DNA from: Variovorax sp. PAMC 28711
GTDB taxonomy: Bacteria > Pseudomonadota > Gammaproteobacteria > Burkholderiales > Burkholderiaceae_C
Direction of reading: 5' to 3'
DNA: 64,000 bases
Assembly (NCBI RefSeq): GCF_001577265.1
Contig: NZ_CP014517.1
Span: 3,570,501-3,634,500, forward strand
Shown: positions 18,046 through 27,125 of the stretch, one piece after another
How the letters are laid out: each line of letters begins with the position of its first letter
Numbering within the stretch: position 1 is the stretch's first letter
Notes under the pieces: generated by a model
The model's database searches: none
What the model saw: the letters and a program-made list of their open reading frames with translations, nothing else
Told to the model about the DNA's origin: nothing
Translations under genes and position numbers: made by a program

Positions 18046-19569
18046 ATGGACGCCAAAGTCAAACCCGCTACGCAAGTCGCCACCGTCAAGCTGCTCATCG
18101 GCGGCAAATTCATCGAATCCAAAACGACCGAGTGGCGCGATGTCGTGAACCCGGCCACGCAGGAAGTGCTGGCGCGCGTGCCGTTCGCGACCGCTGCCGA
18201 AGTCGATGCCGCCGTGGCGTCGGGCAAGGAAGCCTTCAAGACCTGGAAGAAGACACCGATCGGCGCGCGCGCCCGCATCTTTCTGAAATACCAGCAACTC
18301 ATTCGCGAGAACATGGCCGAGCTGGCCGCGATCCTCACCGCCGAGCAGGGCAAGACCTTGCCCGACGCCGAAGGCGACGTGTTCCGCGGCCTCGAAGTGG
18401 TGGAGCACGCATCGGCCATCGGCAACCTGCAGCTCGGCGAGATGGCCAACAACGTGGCCAACGGCGTCGACACTTACACGCTGCTGCAACCGCTCGGCGT
18501 GTGCGCCGGCATCACGCCGTTCAATTTCCCCGCGATGATCCCGCTGTGGATGTTCCCGATGGCGATCGTCACCGGCAACACCTTCGTGCTGAAGCCGTCC
18601 GAGCAAGACCCGATGGTGACGATGCGCCTGTGCGAACTCGCACTCGAAGCTGGCATTCCGCCGGGTGTGCTTAACGTGATCCACGGTGGCGAAGCGGTGG
18701 TCAACGCGATTTGCGATCACAAGGACATCAAGGCGATCAGCTTCGTCGGTTCGACCAAGGTCGGCACCCACGTCTACAACCGCGCGATCCCGACCGGCAA
18801 GCGCGTGCAATGCATGATGGGCGCGAAGAACCACGCCATCGTGATGCCCGACGCCAACAAGGAGCAGACGCTCAATGCGCTGGCCGGCGCGGGCTTCGGC
18901 GCCGCCGGGCAGCGTTGCATGGCGGTGTCGGTCGCGGTGCTGGTGGGCGATGCGCAGAAGTGGGTGCCCGACCTCGTCGCCAAGGCGAAGACGCTGAAGA
19001 TCGGCGCCGGCACCGACAAGACCGTCGACGTCGGCCCACTCGTGTCGTGCGCCGCCTACGACCGCGTCAACCACCTCATCGAACGCGGCATCGCCGACGG
19101 CGCCACGCTGGCGCTCGACGGGCGCAAGCCCACAGTGCCTGGCTTTGAAAAGGGCAACTTCGTCGGCCCGACGGTGTTCGCCGACGTGAAACCCGGCATG
19201 GTGATCTACGAGCAGGAAGTCTTCGGTCCGGTGCTCTGCACGATGAATGCCGCGACGATGGAAGAAGCGATCGAGCTCATCAACGCCAACCCGAACGGCA
19301 ACGGCACGGCCATCTTCACGCAGTCGGGTGCGGCCGCGCGCAAGTTCCAGGAAGACATCGATGTCGGGCAGGTCGGCATCAACGTGCCGATCCCGGTGCC
19401 CGTGCCGATGTTCTCGTTCACCGGTTCGCGCGCCTCCAAGCTCGGCGACCTGGGGCCCTACGGCAAGCAGGTCATCATGTTCTACACGCAGACCAAGACG
19501 GTCACGGCGCGCTGGTTCGACGACAGCACCGTGAGCCACGGCGTCAACACCACGATCAGCCTGAAGTAA
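18046..19569 (+). CDS. mmsA: Methylmalonate-semialdehyde dehydrogenase (CoA-acylating)
   Basis: Converts methylmalonate semialdehyde to propionyl-CoA and CO2 with NAD and CoA, the last step of valine catabolism. 507 residues from the ATG at 18046 (AGGAGA 8 bases upstream). Aldehyde dehydrogenase fold with the subgroup motifs [20 protein letters not shown] (near 155-175) and the catalytic Cys in GQRCMAVS at about residue 291. The C-terminal GVNTTISLK is typical. First gene of a compact four-gene operon. Confidence 0.96.
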   Translation: MDAKVKPATQVATVKLLIGGKFIESKTTEWRDVVNPATQEVLARVPFATAAEVDAAVASGKEAFKTWKKTPIGARARIFLKYQQLIRENMAELAAILTAEQGKTLPDAEGDVFRGLEVVEHASAIGNLQLGEMANNVANGVDTYTLLQPLGVCAGITPFNFPAMIPLWMFPMAIVTGNTFVLKPSEQDPMVTMRLCELALEAGIPPGVLNVIHGGEAVVNAICDHKDIKAISFVGSTKVGTHVYNRAIPTGKRVQCMMGAKNHAIVMPDANKEQTLNALAGAGFGAAGQRCMAVSVAVLVGDAQKWVPDLVAKAKTLKIGAGTDKTVDVGPLVSCAAYDRVNHLIERGIADGATLALDGRKPTVPGFEKGNFVGPTVFADVKPGMVIYEQEVFGPVLCTMNAATMEEAIELINANPNGNGTAIFTQSGAAARKFQEDIDVGQVGINVPIPVPVPMFSFTGSRASKLGDLGPYGKQVIMFYTQTKTVTARWFDDSTVSHGVNTTISLK

Positions 19570-19579
19570 CCTCGTTCGA

Positions 19580-20734
19580 ATGGACTTCGAACTCACTGAA
19601 GAGCAGCGCGCCTTCGCCGACACCGCGCGCGAATTCGCCGCCAGCGAATTCGCGCCGCACGCTGCACGCTGGGACGCCGAGGCAGTCTTCCCGCGCGAGG
19701 CGATCGGCAAGGCCGGCGAGCTCGGCTTCTGCGGCCTGTACGCGCCGGAAAGTATCGACGGCCTTGCGTTGCCGCGGCTCGACGCCACGCTGGTGTTCGA
19801 GGAGATGGCCGCGGTCGACCCGTCGACCACCGCCTTCATCACGATCCACAACATGGCGACCTGGATGCTTGGCACCTGGGGCACCGAGGCCGTGCGCAAG
19901 ACCTGGGGCGCCGAGCTCACGAGCGGGCGCAAGTTGGCGTCGTACTGCCTGACCGAACCCGGCGCGGGTTCGGACGCCGGCTCGCTCAAGACGCGTGCCG
20001 AGTTGCAGGGTGGCGAGTACGTCATCAACGGCGGAAAGGCCTTCATCAGCGGTGCGGGCGCGACCGACGTGCTGGTGCTCATGGCGCGCACCGGCGGCGG
20101 CGGTGCCGGCGGCATCTCGGCGCTCGCCGTGCCGGCCGATGCGCCGGGCGTGAGCTACGGCAAGAAGGAGCACAAGATGGGCTGGAACAGCCAGCCCACG
20201 CGCACCATCGCTTTCGACAACGTGCGCGTGCCGTCCGACCACTTGCTCGGCAGCGAAGGCGAGGGCTTTCGCATCGCGATGAAGGGGCTCGACGGCGGGC
20301 GCATCAACATCGCGACCTGTTCGGTCGGTGCGGCGCAGGGCGCGCTCGACGCGGCGCGGCTTTACCTGCACGACCGCCAGCAGTTCGGCAAGCCGCTTGC
20401 GAGCTTTCAGGCGCTGCAGTTCAAGCTGGCCGACATGGCAACCGAACTGGTGGCCGCGCGCCAGATGGTGCGCCTGGCGGCGAGCAAGCTCGATGCCGGC
20501 CACGCCGACGCCAGCACCTACTGCGCGATGGCCAAGCGCTTCGCGACCGACGTGGGCTTCAACGTCTGCAACGATGCGCTGCAGCTGCATGGCGGCTACG
20601 GCTACCTGAGCGAATTTCCGCTGGAGCGGCTGGTGCGCGACACGCGCGTGCACCAGATCCTCGAAGGCACCAATGAAATCATGCGCGTGATCGTCGCGCG
20701 CAAGTTACTCGAAGGCGAAAGCGATATCCGATGA
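19580..20734 (+). CDS. Acyl-CoA dehydrogenase, probable isobutyryl-CoA dehydrogenase
   Basis: FAD enzyme of 384 residues that introduces an alpha,beta double bond; from its place between mmsA and a 3-hydroxyisobutyryl-CoA hydrolase-like gene it probably converts isobutyryl-CoA to methacrylyl-CoA. N-terminal, middle (YCLTEPGAGSDAGSLKTRA near 127-145) and C-terminal domains are complete. The catalytic Glu lies in LEGTNEIMR at about residue 362. Its stop overlaps the next start (ATGA at 20731). Electrons would go to electron-transfer flavoprotein, whose genes are not in the window. Confidence 0.92.
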   Translation: MDFELTEEQRAFADTAREFAASEFAPHAARWDAEAVFPREAIGKAGELGFCGLYAPESIDGLALPRLDATLVFEEMAAVDPSTTAFITIHNMATWMLGTWGTEAVRKTWGAELTSGRKLASYCLTEPGAGSDAGSLKTRAELQGGEYVINGGKAFISGAGATDVLVLMARTGGGGAGGISALAVPADAPGVSYGKKEHKMGWNSQPTRTIAFDNVRVPSDHLLGSEGEGFRIAMKGLDGGRINIATCSVGAAQGALDAARLYLHDRQQFGKPLASFQALQFKLADMATELVAARQMVRLAASKLDAGHADASTYCAMAKRFATDVGFNVCNDALQLHGGYGYLSEFPLERLVRDTRVHQILEGTNEIMRVIVARKLLEGESDIR

Positions 20735-21846
20735 CCGACTCTGTGGTTCTGTTCGATGAAATCAAGACGGCAGGTGGCCAGCGCTTCGGCGTGGCGACGC
20801 TCAATGCGCCGGCCTCCCTCAATTCGCTGTCGGTCGCCATGGTGCGGTTGCTCACCCCGAAGCTGCGCGAGTGGGCAGCCGATGCGGACATCGTCGGCGT
20901 CGTGATGCAGGCGGCCGGCGAGAAGGCTTTTTGCGCGGGTGGTGACCTGCGCCAGCTCTACCAGACGCTGCTCGACTGCGGCCCCGAGCGCAACGAATAC
21001 GCCGAGCGTTTCTTCGGCGAAGAGTACGAACTCGACGACCTGATCCACAACTTTCCCAAGCCTTTTCTGTGCTGGGGCCACGGCATCGTGATGGGCGGCG
21101 GCATCGGTCTCATCGCAGGGGCCTCGCACCGCGTGGTCACGTTGCAGAGCCGACTGGCCATGCCCGAGATCAACATCGGCCTTTACCCCGACGTGGGCGG
21201 CAGCTGGTTCCTGCGCCGCATGCCGGGCCGCGTCGGGCTGTTCCTGGCGCTGACGGCGGCCAACTTCAACGCGAGCGATGCGATGTTCTGCGGACTCGCC
21301 GACGTGCTGGTGCCGCAGGAAAAGAAGCCGCAGGTGCTCGACGCGATCGCTTCGACCCAGTGGACCGGCGACGCCAAGTCGGACCGCGCCCAGCTCTCGC
21401 GCATCCTGGCCAAAGCCGGCGAGGGCACCGAAGCGCCGCCCTCCAAGGTGCGCGAGCACTTCGACGCGATCAACGCGCTCATGGCGGGCGATGACCTGCT
21501 CGACATCGCGAAGCGATTGCGCGCACTGGAGAGCGACGATGCGTGGCTGCAGACGGCGGCCAAGACCTTCGTCAAAGGTGCGCCGAGTTCGGCGGCGTTG
21601 AGCTTCGAGCTGTGGCAGCGCGTGCACCGCATGTCGCTGGCCGAGGTGTTCCGCCTGGAGTATTGGGCCTCGCTGGGCTTTTGCGCGCACAAGGATTTCG
21701 CCGAAGGCATTCGCGCGGTGCTGGTCGACAAGGACCGCAACCCGAAGTGGAACCCCGCGACGATCGAGGAGATCACGCCCGCGTTCATTGCCGACCACTT
21801 GCGCGAGCGCGGCGCGATGGCGCCCGAGCTCGCAGCGCTGGTCTGA
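20731..21846 (+). CDS. 3-hydroxyisobutyryl-CoA hydrolase-like crotonase
   Basis: Crotonase-fold protein of 371 residues, longer than ordinary enoyl-CoA hydratases (about 260) and equal in size to 3-hydroxyisobutyryl-CoA hydrolases. Motifs: EKAFCAGGDLRQLY (oxyanion loop, near 70) and MPEINIGLYPDVGGSWFLRR (near 145-165), the hallmark of this hydrolase group. In valine breakdown it would release free 3-hydroxyisobutyrate for mmsB. A separate methacrylyl-CoA hydratase is not present in this operon, so another crotonase must supply that step. Confidence 0.85.
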   Translation: MTDSVVLFDEIKTAGGQRFGVATLNAPASLNSLSVAMVRLLTPKLREWAADADIVGVVMQAAGEKAFCAGGDLRQLYQTLLDCGPERNEYAERFFGEEYELDDLIHNFPKPFLCWGHGIVMGGGIGLIAGASHRVVTLQSRLAMPEINIGLYPDVGGSWFLRRMPGRVGLFLALTAANFNASDAMFCGLADVLVPQEKKPQVLDAIASTQWTGDAKSDRAQLSRILAKAGEGTEAPPSKVREHFDAINALMAGDDLLDIAKRLRALESDDAWLQTAAKTFVKGAPSSAALSFELWQRVHRMSLAEVFRLEYWASLGFCAHKDFAEGIRAVLVDKDRNPKWNPATIEEITPAFIADHLRERGAMAPELAALV

Positions 21847-21876
21847 CGAACAAAAACATCACGGAGAAAAGACACC

Positions 21877-22764
21877 ATGAAGATCGCATTCATCGGCCTC
21901 GGCAACATGGGCGGCCCGATGGCCATGAACCTGCTGAAGGCGGGCCACACGCTGTCGGCGTTCGACCTGTCGAAAGACGCCTGCGCGAAGTTCGCGGCCG
22001 ACGGGCTGCCGATCGCCGCGTCGGCTGCGGCCACGCTCGACGGCGCCGAGGTGGTCGTCAGCATGCTGCCCGCCAGCGCGCATGTCGAAGGGCTCTATCT
22101 GGGCGCCGACGGTCTGCTCGAGAAGATCGCACCCGGCACGCTCGTCATCGACAGCAGCACCATCGCCGCCGCGAGTTCGCGCAAGGTGGCCGAGGCGGCC
22201 GCGAAGCGCGGCATCACCGTCATCGATGCACCGGTGTCCGGCGGCACCGGCGGGGCGATCGCCGGCACGCTGACGTTCATGGTCGGCGGCGCGGAGGCCG
22301 ACCTCGAACGCGCGCGCCCCCTGCTCGAAAAAATGGGCGCCAACATCTTCCACGCGGGTGCTGCCGGCGCCGGCCAGACCGCCAAGATCTGCAACAACAT
22401 GCTGCTCGGCATTTTGATGATCGGCACGTCGGAAGCGCTCGCGCTCGGCGTGTCGAACGGGCTGGATGCCAAGGTGCTATCGGAGATCATGCGGCGCAGT
22501 TCGGGCGGCAACTGGGCGCTCGAGAAGTACAACCCGATGCCGGGCGTGATGGAAACGTCGCCCGCGTCGAAAAGCTATGCCGGCGGCTTCGGCACTGACC
22601 TGATGTTGAAGGACCTTGGGCTTGCACAGGAGAACGCGGCCGCGGTGCGCGCCGCCACGCCGCTCGGTGGCATGGCGCGCAACCTCTACGCGGCGCACAG
22701 CCTGGCCGGCCACGGCGGTCTCGATTTCTCCAGCGTGCTGAAGCTGTTTCAAAAACCGCACTGA
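21877..22764 (+). CDS. mmsB: 3-hydroxyisobutyrate dehydrogenase
   Basis: NAD-dependent oxidation of 3-hydroxyisobutyrate to methylmalonate semialdehyde, feeding mmsA. 295 residues. Rossmann motif FIGLGNMGGPMA at residues 4-15; substrate-binding DAPVSGGTGGA near 121; catalytic Lys in GQTAKICNNM near 172. ATG preceded by CGGAGAAAAGACACC. Last gene of the valine operon, 30 bases after the hydrolase; convergent with the MetE-core gene. Confidence 0.95.
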   Translation: MKIAFIGLGNMGGPMAMNLLKAGHTLSAFDLSKDACAKFAADGLPIAASAAATLDGAEVVVSMLPASAHVEGLYLGADGLLEKIAPGTLVIDSSTIAAASSRKVAEAAAKRGITVIDAPVSGGTGGAIAGTLTFMVGGAEADLERARPLLEKMGANIFHAGAAGAGQTAKICNNMLLGILMIGTSEALALGVSNGLDAKVLSEIMRRSSGGNWALEKYNPMPGVMETSPASKSYAGGFGTDLMLKDLGLAQENAAAVRAATPLGGMARNLYAAHSLAGHGGLDFSSVLKLFQKPH

Positions 22765-22778
22765 CGCCCGGATGCGGC

Positions 22779-23810
22779 TCAGGCGTAGCGCGCGCGGGCC
22801 AAGGCCGCACCTTTCGCGAGCGCTTCGAGTTTCTGCAGTGCGATCTCGCGGTCCATTGGAGCGAGGCCACAGTTGGTGCAAGGCAGGAGACGCGCCTTCG
22901 GCACGTATTGCAGCGCGAGGCCGATGGTGTCGGCAATCTCCTCGGGCGTTTCGACGGTGTCGCTCGCCACGTCGATCACGCCGACCATCACGTCCTTGCC
23001 TTCGAGCAGCGCCATGAGGTGCGGCGGCACGTGCGAGTGGAAGCACTCCAGGCTCACCTGCTGGATGCTGCTCCTGGCCAGCGCCGGGAACACCGTCTCG
23101 TACTGGCGCCATTCCTCGCCGAGCGTGGCCTTCCAGTCGGTGTTGGCCTTGATGCCGTAGCCGTAGCAGATGTGCACGGCGGTCGTGCAGGTGAGGCCCC
23201 GGGCGGCGCGCTCCAGCGCCTGCACGCCCCAATCGGCCGCGTCCTGCATGTAGACGTTGAACGCGGGTTCGTCGAACTGCACGATGTCGACGCCGTCCGC
23301 CTGCAACGCCAGCGCTTCCTGGTTCAGCAGCTCGGCGAACGCCATGGCCATCTTCACGCGGTCGCCGTAGAACTTGTCGGCCACCGTGTCGACGATGGTC
23401 ATCGGGCCGGGCAGGGTGAACTTGATCTTGCGGTCGGTGTGCTTGCGCAGCAGGCGGGCTTCGGTCGCGTGCACGCGCCCCTTGAGCCTGAGCGCCGACA
23501 CCACCTGCGGCACCATGGCGTCGTAGCGGTTGTTGCGGATGCCCATCTTCACCTTGTGATCGAAGTCGATGCCGTCGACCTGCTCGAGAAAGCCGTGCAC
23601 GAAGTGCTGGCGCGACTGCTCGCCGTCGCCGATCACGTCGAGGCCCGCGTCTTCTTGCGCCTTGATCCACAGAATCGTGGCGTCGGCCTTGGCCTGCGCG
23701 AGGTCGGCGCCCTCGGCCTTCCACTGGGGCCAGAGTTTCTGGGTTTCGGACAGCCACGCGGGCTTGGGCAGGCTGCCCGCGATGGTGGCACTGAAGAGGG
23801 GACGCGACAT
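22779..23810 (-). CDS. Cobalamin-independent methionine synthase family, catalytic domain only
   Basis: 343 residues corresponding to the C-terminal catalytic half of MetE, about half the length of the two-domain enzyme. Likely zinc ligands are visible: His in AVHICYG, Glu in SLECFH and Cys in LPCTNCGL; DIVQFDEPAF is the substrate-site Asp segment. Such core proteins transfer a methyl group to homocysteine, often from a donor other than polyglutamylated methyltetrahydrofolate. AAGGAG lies 6 bases before the ATG at 23810. It is transcribed with the acyl-CoA dehydrogenase upstream (26-base gap), an odd partner whose meaning is unclear. Confidence 0.85.
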   Translation of the reverse strand: MSRPLFSATIAGSLPKPAWLSETQKLWPQWKAEGADLAQAKADATILWIKAQEDAGLDVIGDGEQSRQHFVHGFLEQVDGIDFDHKVKMGIRNNRYDAMVPQVVSALRLKGRVHATEARLLRKHTDRKIKFTLPGPMTIVDTVADKFYGDRVKMAMAFAELLNQEALALQADGVDIVQFDEPAFNVYMQDAADWGVQALERAARGLTCTTAVHICYGYGIKANTDWKATLGEEWRQYETVFPALARSSIQQVSLECFHSHVPPHLMALLEGKDVMVGVIDVASDTVETPEEIADTIGLALQYVPKARLLPCTNCGLAPMDREIALQKLEALAKGAALARARYA

Positions 23811-23836
23811 GGATGCTCCTTGCAAGGGGAGCGAGC

Positions 23837-25033
23837 TTACAAGCCCAGCACGTGCTTGGCGATGATGTTGCGCTGGATCTCGTTGCTGCCGCCGTAGATC
23901 GACATGGCGCGACGCCAGAAATAGTTGGCCGGCGCACCGCGCACGCTGGCCTCGATGCCCGAGAGGTCGCCCTCGCCGTGCATCAGCGCCGGGTCCAGGT
24001 GCTGGCCTTCGGCACCGGCCGCCTCGAACAGCAGTTCGGTGATGCGCTGGCCGATCTCGGTCCCGCGGATCTTGAGCGACGAGGCAATGCCCGCGCCCGG
24101 CGAGCTGCCGCTGCCCATGCTGGAGAGCGCGCGCAGCGTGTTCATCTCCAGCGCCTTCAGCTGCGCCTCCACGGTCGACACCTTGCCGCGAAACAGCGGG
24201 TCGTCGATGAGCGGCTTGCCCTGGCTCTTCACTTCGGACGCGACGCGGTGCAGCCGGCGCAGGGCGAAGGTCGAGAAGCCGATGTTGGAGTTCTCGACCC
24301 GCTCGTGCTCGAGCAGGAACTTGGCGTAGCTCCAGCCTTTGCCTTCCTCGCCGACGAGGTTCGCTTTTGGCACCTTGACATCGGTCAGGAACACGGCGTT
24401 GAACGAGTGCGTGCCTTCGAGCATGGGGATCGGCTGCACCACGACGCCGGGCGACTTCATGTCGATGAGCAGGAAGGAGATACCGCTTTGCGGGCGCGCT
24501 TCGCGGCCGGTGCGCACGAGGCAGAACATCCAGTCGGCGAAGTGCGCGTAGGAAGTCCAGATCTTCTGGCCGTTCACCACGTAGTGGTCGCCGTGGTCTT
24601 CGGCGCGCGTCGCGAGCGAGGCGAGGTCGGAACCCGATTGCGGCTCCGAATAACCCTGGCACCACCACACGGTCGAATCGCGGATGCCGGGCAGGTGCTG
24701 TTCCTTTTGCGCCTCGGTGCCGAAGTTGTAGATCACCGGGCCGACCATGCGCGGGCCGAAGGGCTGGATGGTCGGGCAGTTGAGCTCGCCGCTCACCACT
24801 TCGAAGATGAAGCGCTGGGTCGCGTTCCAGCCCGGGCCGCCTTGCGAGACGGGCCAGGTGTAGGCGTGCCAGCCTTTCTTCGCGAGGATCTGCTGCCAGC
24901 GCATCGAGTCGTCGCGCTGCATGTGGAGGTCGTGCTCCACGCGCTCGGAAATATCGCGCGGCAGGTTGTTCTGGATGAAGGTGCGAACCTCGTCGGCGAA
25001 GGCGCGCTCTTCGGGGGAAAAAGCCAGTTCCAT
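23837..25033 (-). CDS. Acyl-CoA dehydrogenase (PimC-like large subunit type)
   Basis: 398 residues with a complete acyl-CoA dehydrogenase fold: YSEPQSGSDLASLATRA (FAD/substrate contacts, near 125-141), NGQKIWTSYAHFADWMFCLV, and C-terminal SIYGGSNEIQRNIIAKHVLGL. It is a close paralogue of the enzyme at 55081-56280. In this subgroup the EGT motif is replaced by GGSNEI, so the catalytic acid is not at the usual Glu. Large subunits of this type often pair with a smaller dehydrogenase; no partner is adjacent here. Transcribed after the VOC gene, 8 bases away. Confidence 0.88.
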   Translation of the reverse strand: MELAFSPEERAFADEVRTFIQNNLPRDISERVEHDLHMQRDDSMRWQQILAKKGWHAYTWPVSQGGPGWNATQRFIFEVVSGELNCPTIQPFGPRMVGPVIYNFGTEAQKEQHLPGIRDSTVWWCQGYSEPQSGSDLASLATRAEDHGDHYVVNGQKIWTSYAHFADWMFCLVRTGREARPQSGISFLLIDMKSPGVVVQPIPMLEGTHSFNAVFLTDVKVPKANLVGEEGKGWSYAKFLLEHERVENSNIGFSTFALRRLHRVASEVKSQGKPLIDDPLFRGKVSTVEAQLKALEMNTLRALSSMGSGSSPGAGIASSLKIRGTEIGQRITELLFEAAGAEGQHLDPALMHGEGDLSGIEASVRGAPANYFWRRAMSIYGGSNEIQRNIIAKHVLGL

Positions 25034-25041
25034 GGTGTGTC

Positions 25042-25830
25042 TCAGTTCCGTTGGGGGTGGGAAGCCAGTTCGAAGCGCACGCCGCAGACGGTCACGCTGT
25101 CGATGTCGGAGGGCAGGGCGCGCGCCTGTGCGGCGCGGCGGATCGCCTCGGCGTCGCGCACCTGCACGGTCACGGCGGCGAGGCCTTCGCCACGACCGTC
25201 TGTGGCGTCGGTGAAGCGCAGCGTCGCGTTGTCGACGTCGAGCTGCCAATCGGTCGCCTGCGTCACGGGGCGCTGCAGGATGCGGCCCCATTGCCTGGCG
25301 AGGGCCGCCGGGTCGGCGCCCTGCAGCACCGCGCCCGCGATGCCTTCGACGCGTTCCGTCGACACGTGGTCGCGCCAGTGTGGTCCGGCCGGCCAGTACG
25401 CGCCATGCTGCAGGTCGGCACCGCCGAGCGTGCTGTTGATCTCCAGCAGCGCGCCGCCGGTGTCGCGCGGGTGCAGCTGCATCCCTTCGTAGTCACCGAG
25501 CGTGAGCGGCGCGGCGATGCGCACGCCGATTTCCGCCACGTGCGTGCGCCAGCGCGGCAGCGCCTCGCTGTCGAGGATGACCATGTAGCCGCCGTCGCCC
25601 TGGCGCCGTTCCAGGTAGCGGCCGGCCGTCGTGCCGTCGCGCGTGGGCGCCACCACTTCGATGAAGCTGGTGCCGAAAGGCATCAGCGCGTTGTGCAGGC
25701 CGAACTGGCCCACCTCGGGATCGCGATGGCACACCTGGACGCCGAACACGGCGCACAGATCGTCGACCACGGGCTCCAGTTCGCGCGCCACCAGGCAGAT
25801 TTGTCGCAGTCGCAGATAGCTTTCGGTCAC
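25042..25830 (-). CDS. VOC/glyoxalase-like domain protein
   Basis: 262 residues with two vicinal-oxygen-chelate-like halves (about 5-120 and 150-255). The N-terminal part matches the Glyoxalase_3-like proteins that occur beside acyl-CoA enzymes; the substrate is unknown and could be an epimerisable CoA thioester. The start is a GTG preceded by AAGGAGACAAG. It heads the leftward operon VOC - acyl-CoA dehydrogenase - MetE-core and diverges from caiB over 83 bases containing the shared ATATAAC operator candidate. Confidence 0.7.
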   Translation of the reverse strand: MTESYLRLRQICLVARELEPVVDDLCAVFGVQVCHRDPEVGQFGLHNALMPFGTSFIEVVAPTRDGTTAGRYLERRQGDGGYMVILDSEALPRWRTHVAEIGVRIAAPLTLGDYEGMQLHPRDTGGALLEINSTLGGADLQHGAYWPAGPHWRDHVSTERVEGIAGAVLQGADPAALARQWGRILQRPVTQATDWQLDVDNATLRFTDATDGRGEGLAAVTVQVRDAEAIRRAAQARALPSDIDSVTVCGVRFELASHPQRN

Positions 25831-25870
25831 CTTGTCTCCTTCGTTGCCGGTTTTTCTAAATCAGGAAATA

Positions 25871-25880
25871 TGATATAACA
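25871..25880. promoter_or_regulatory. GntR-type operator candidate, copy 1
   Basis: TGATATAACA, extended to GATATAACAAAT, lies in the gap between the VOC gene and caiB. The TATAACAAAT part is identical to that in front of the ABC-transporter operon (47911-47920), and a variant lies before the GntR gene at 29534. Each copy is about 33-42 bases upstream of its gene. Confidence 0.5.
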
Positions 25881-25913
25881 AATGACGACAACAAAGAGAC
25901 AAAGGCCGGAACA

Positions 25914-27098
25914 ATGACATCGCTCGAGGGACTGCGCGTCCTTGATCTTTCGCGCTTCATCGCCGGCCCGTACTGCGCCATGATGCTCGGCGACATGGGC
26001 GCCGAGGTGGTCAAGATCGAGCCGCCGGGCGAAGGCGAATATGCCCGCCGCGCAATGCCGGCGGTCGACGGCCAGAGCCTTTACACCTTCATCGTCAACC
26101 GCAACAAAAAAAGCCTCGCGATCGACTTGCGCAACGCGGACGGCCTGGCGGTGCTGAAGGAACTGATCGTCAAGGCCGACGTGCTGGTCGAGAACTTCCG
26201 GCCCGGCACCATGGAGAAGATGGGCCTCGGCTGGGAGGCGATCCATGCGCTCAATCCCCGGCTCGTCATGGCGCGCATTTCCGGGTTCGGGCAGGACGGC
26301 CCGCTCGCTGAGAAGCAGTGTTTCGACGGCGTGGCGCAGGCCATGAGCGGGTTGATGGACCTCACCGGCCAGATCGACGGCCCGCCCACCATGATCGGCG
26401 CCTTCATGTGCGACTACACGACCGGCATGTATGCGGCGCTCGGCATCCTGGCCGCGCTGAATGCGCGCCATTCGAGCGGCAAGGGGCAGATGGTCGACGT
26501 GTCGCTGCTCGAAAGCGCAGCCTCCATGCTCATGACCGCGATTCCGCAGCAATTGATGTTCGGCACGACCATGACGCGCGTCGGCAGCCGCGATCGTTTC
26601 GTGGCGCCGTCCAACACCTTCGCCACCGGCGACGGCCGCCATGTGCTGATCGTCGGTGGCGACGACAACATGTTCCCGCGCGTGCTGCGCGCCATGGCGC
26701 GCCCGACCTTGATCGACGACCCGCGCTTCGCCACGATGGCCAGCCGGGTCGAACACCGCGATGCGATCGAGGGCATCGTGGCCGACTGGATGGCGGCGAA
26801 CGACGCCGACGATCTGGTGGCGAAGCTCGAAGCCGAGGGCGTGCCCTGCGCCAAGATCGCGCGCATCGACGAGGTGGTCAAGAACGAGCAGCTGCACCAC
26901 CGCAACGGCATCGTCGACATCCCGTTCGCCGGCACCTCGGTGCCGATGCAGGGCGTGACCATCCACTTGTCGGACACGCCGCTCACCATCCGCAAGCCGC
27001 TGCCGCAGGTCGGCGAGCACAACGCCGACGTGCTGGCCGGCTGGCTCGGCTATGGCGCCGCGCAGGTCGAGACGCTCAAAACGAGCGGCGCGATCTGA
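25914..27098 (+). CDS. CaiB/BaiF family CoA-transferase (class III)
   Basis: Moves CoA between carboxylic acids without ATP; likely activates the acid consumed by this operon. 394 residues. N-terminal LEGLRVLDLSRFIAGPYCAM and MGAEVVKIEPPGEGEYAR are the family signature, and the catalytic Asp is in MCDYTTGMYA at about residue 167. The leader ACAACAAAGAGACAAAGG precedes the ATG. First of four co-directional genes (caiB, ech, sdr, ech). The substrate cannot be read from the sequence. Confidence 0.92.
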   Translation: MTSLEGLRVLDLSRFIAGPYCAMMLGDMGAEVVKIEPPGEGEYARRAMPAVDGQSLYTFIVNRNKKSLAIDLRNADGLAVLKELIVKADVLVENFRPGTMEKMGLGWEAIHALNPRLVMARISGFGQDGPLAEKQCFDGVAQAMSGLMDLTGQIDGPPTMIGAFMCDYTTGMYAALGILAALNARHSSGKGQMVDVSLLESAASMLMTAIPQQLMFGTTMTRVGSRDRFVAPSNTFATGDGRHVLIVGGDDNMFPRVLRAMARPTLIDDPRFATMASRVEHRDAIEGIVADWMAANDADDLVAKLEAEGVPCAKIARIDEVVKNEQLHHRNGIVDIPFAGTSVPMQGVTIHLSDTPLTIRKPLPQVGEHNADVLAGWLGYGAAQVETLKTSGAI

Positions 27099-27125
27099 GC
27101 CATCACAACAACAAGGAGACAAGAC

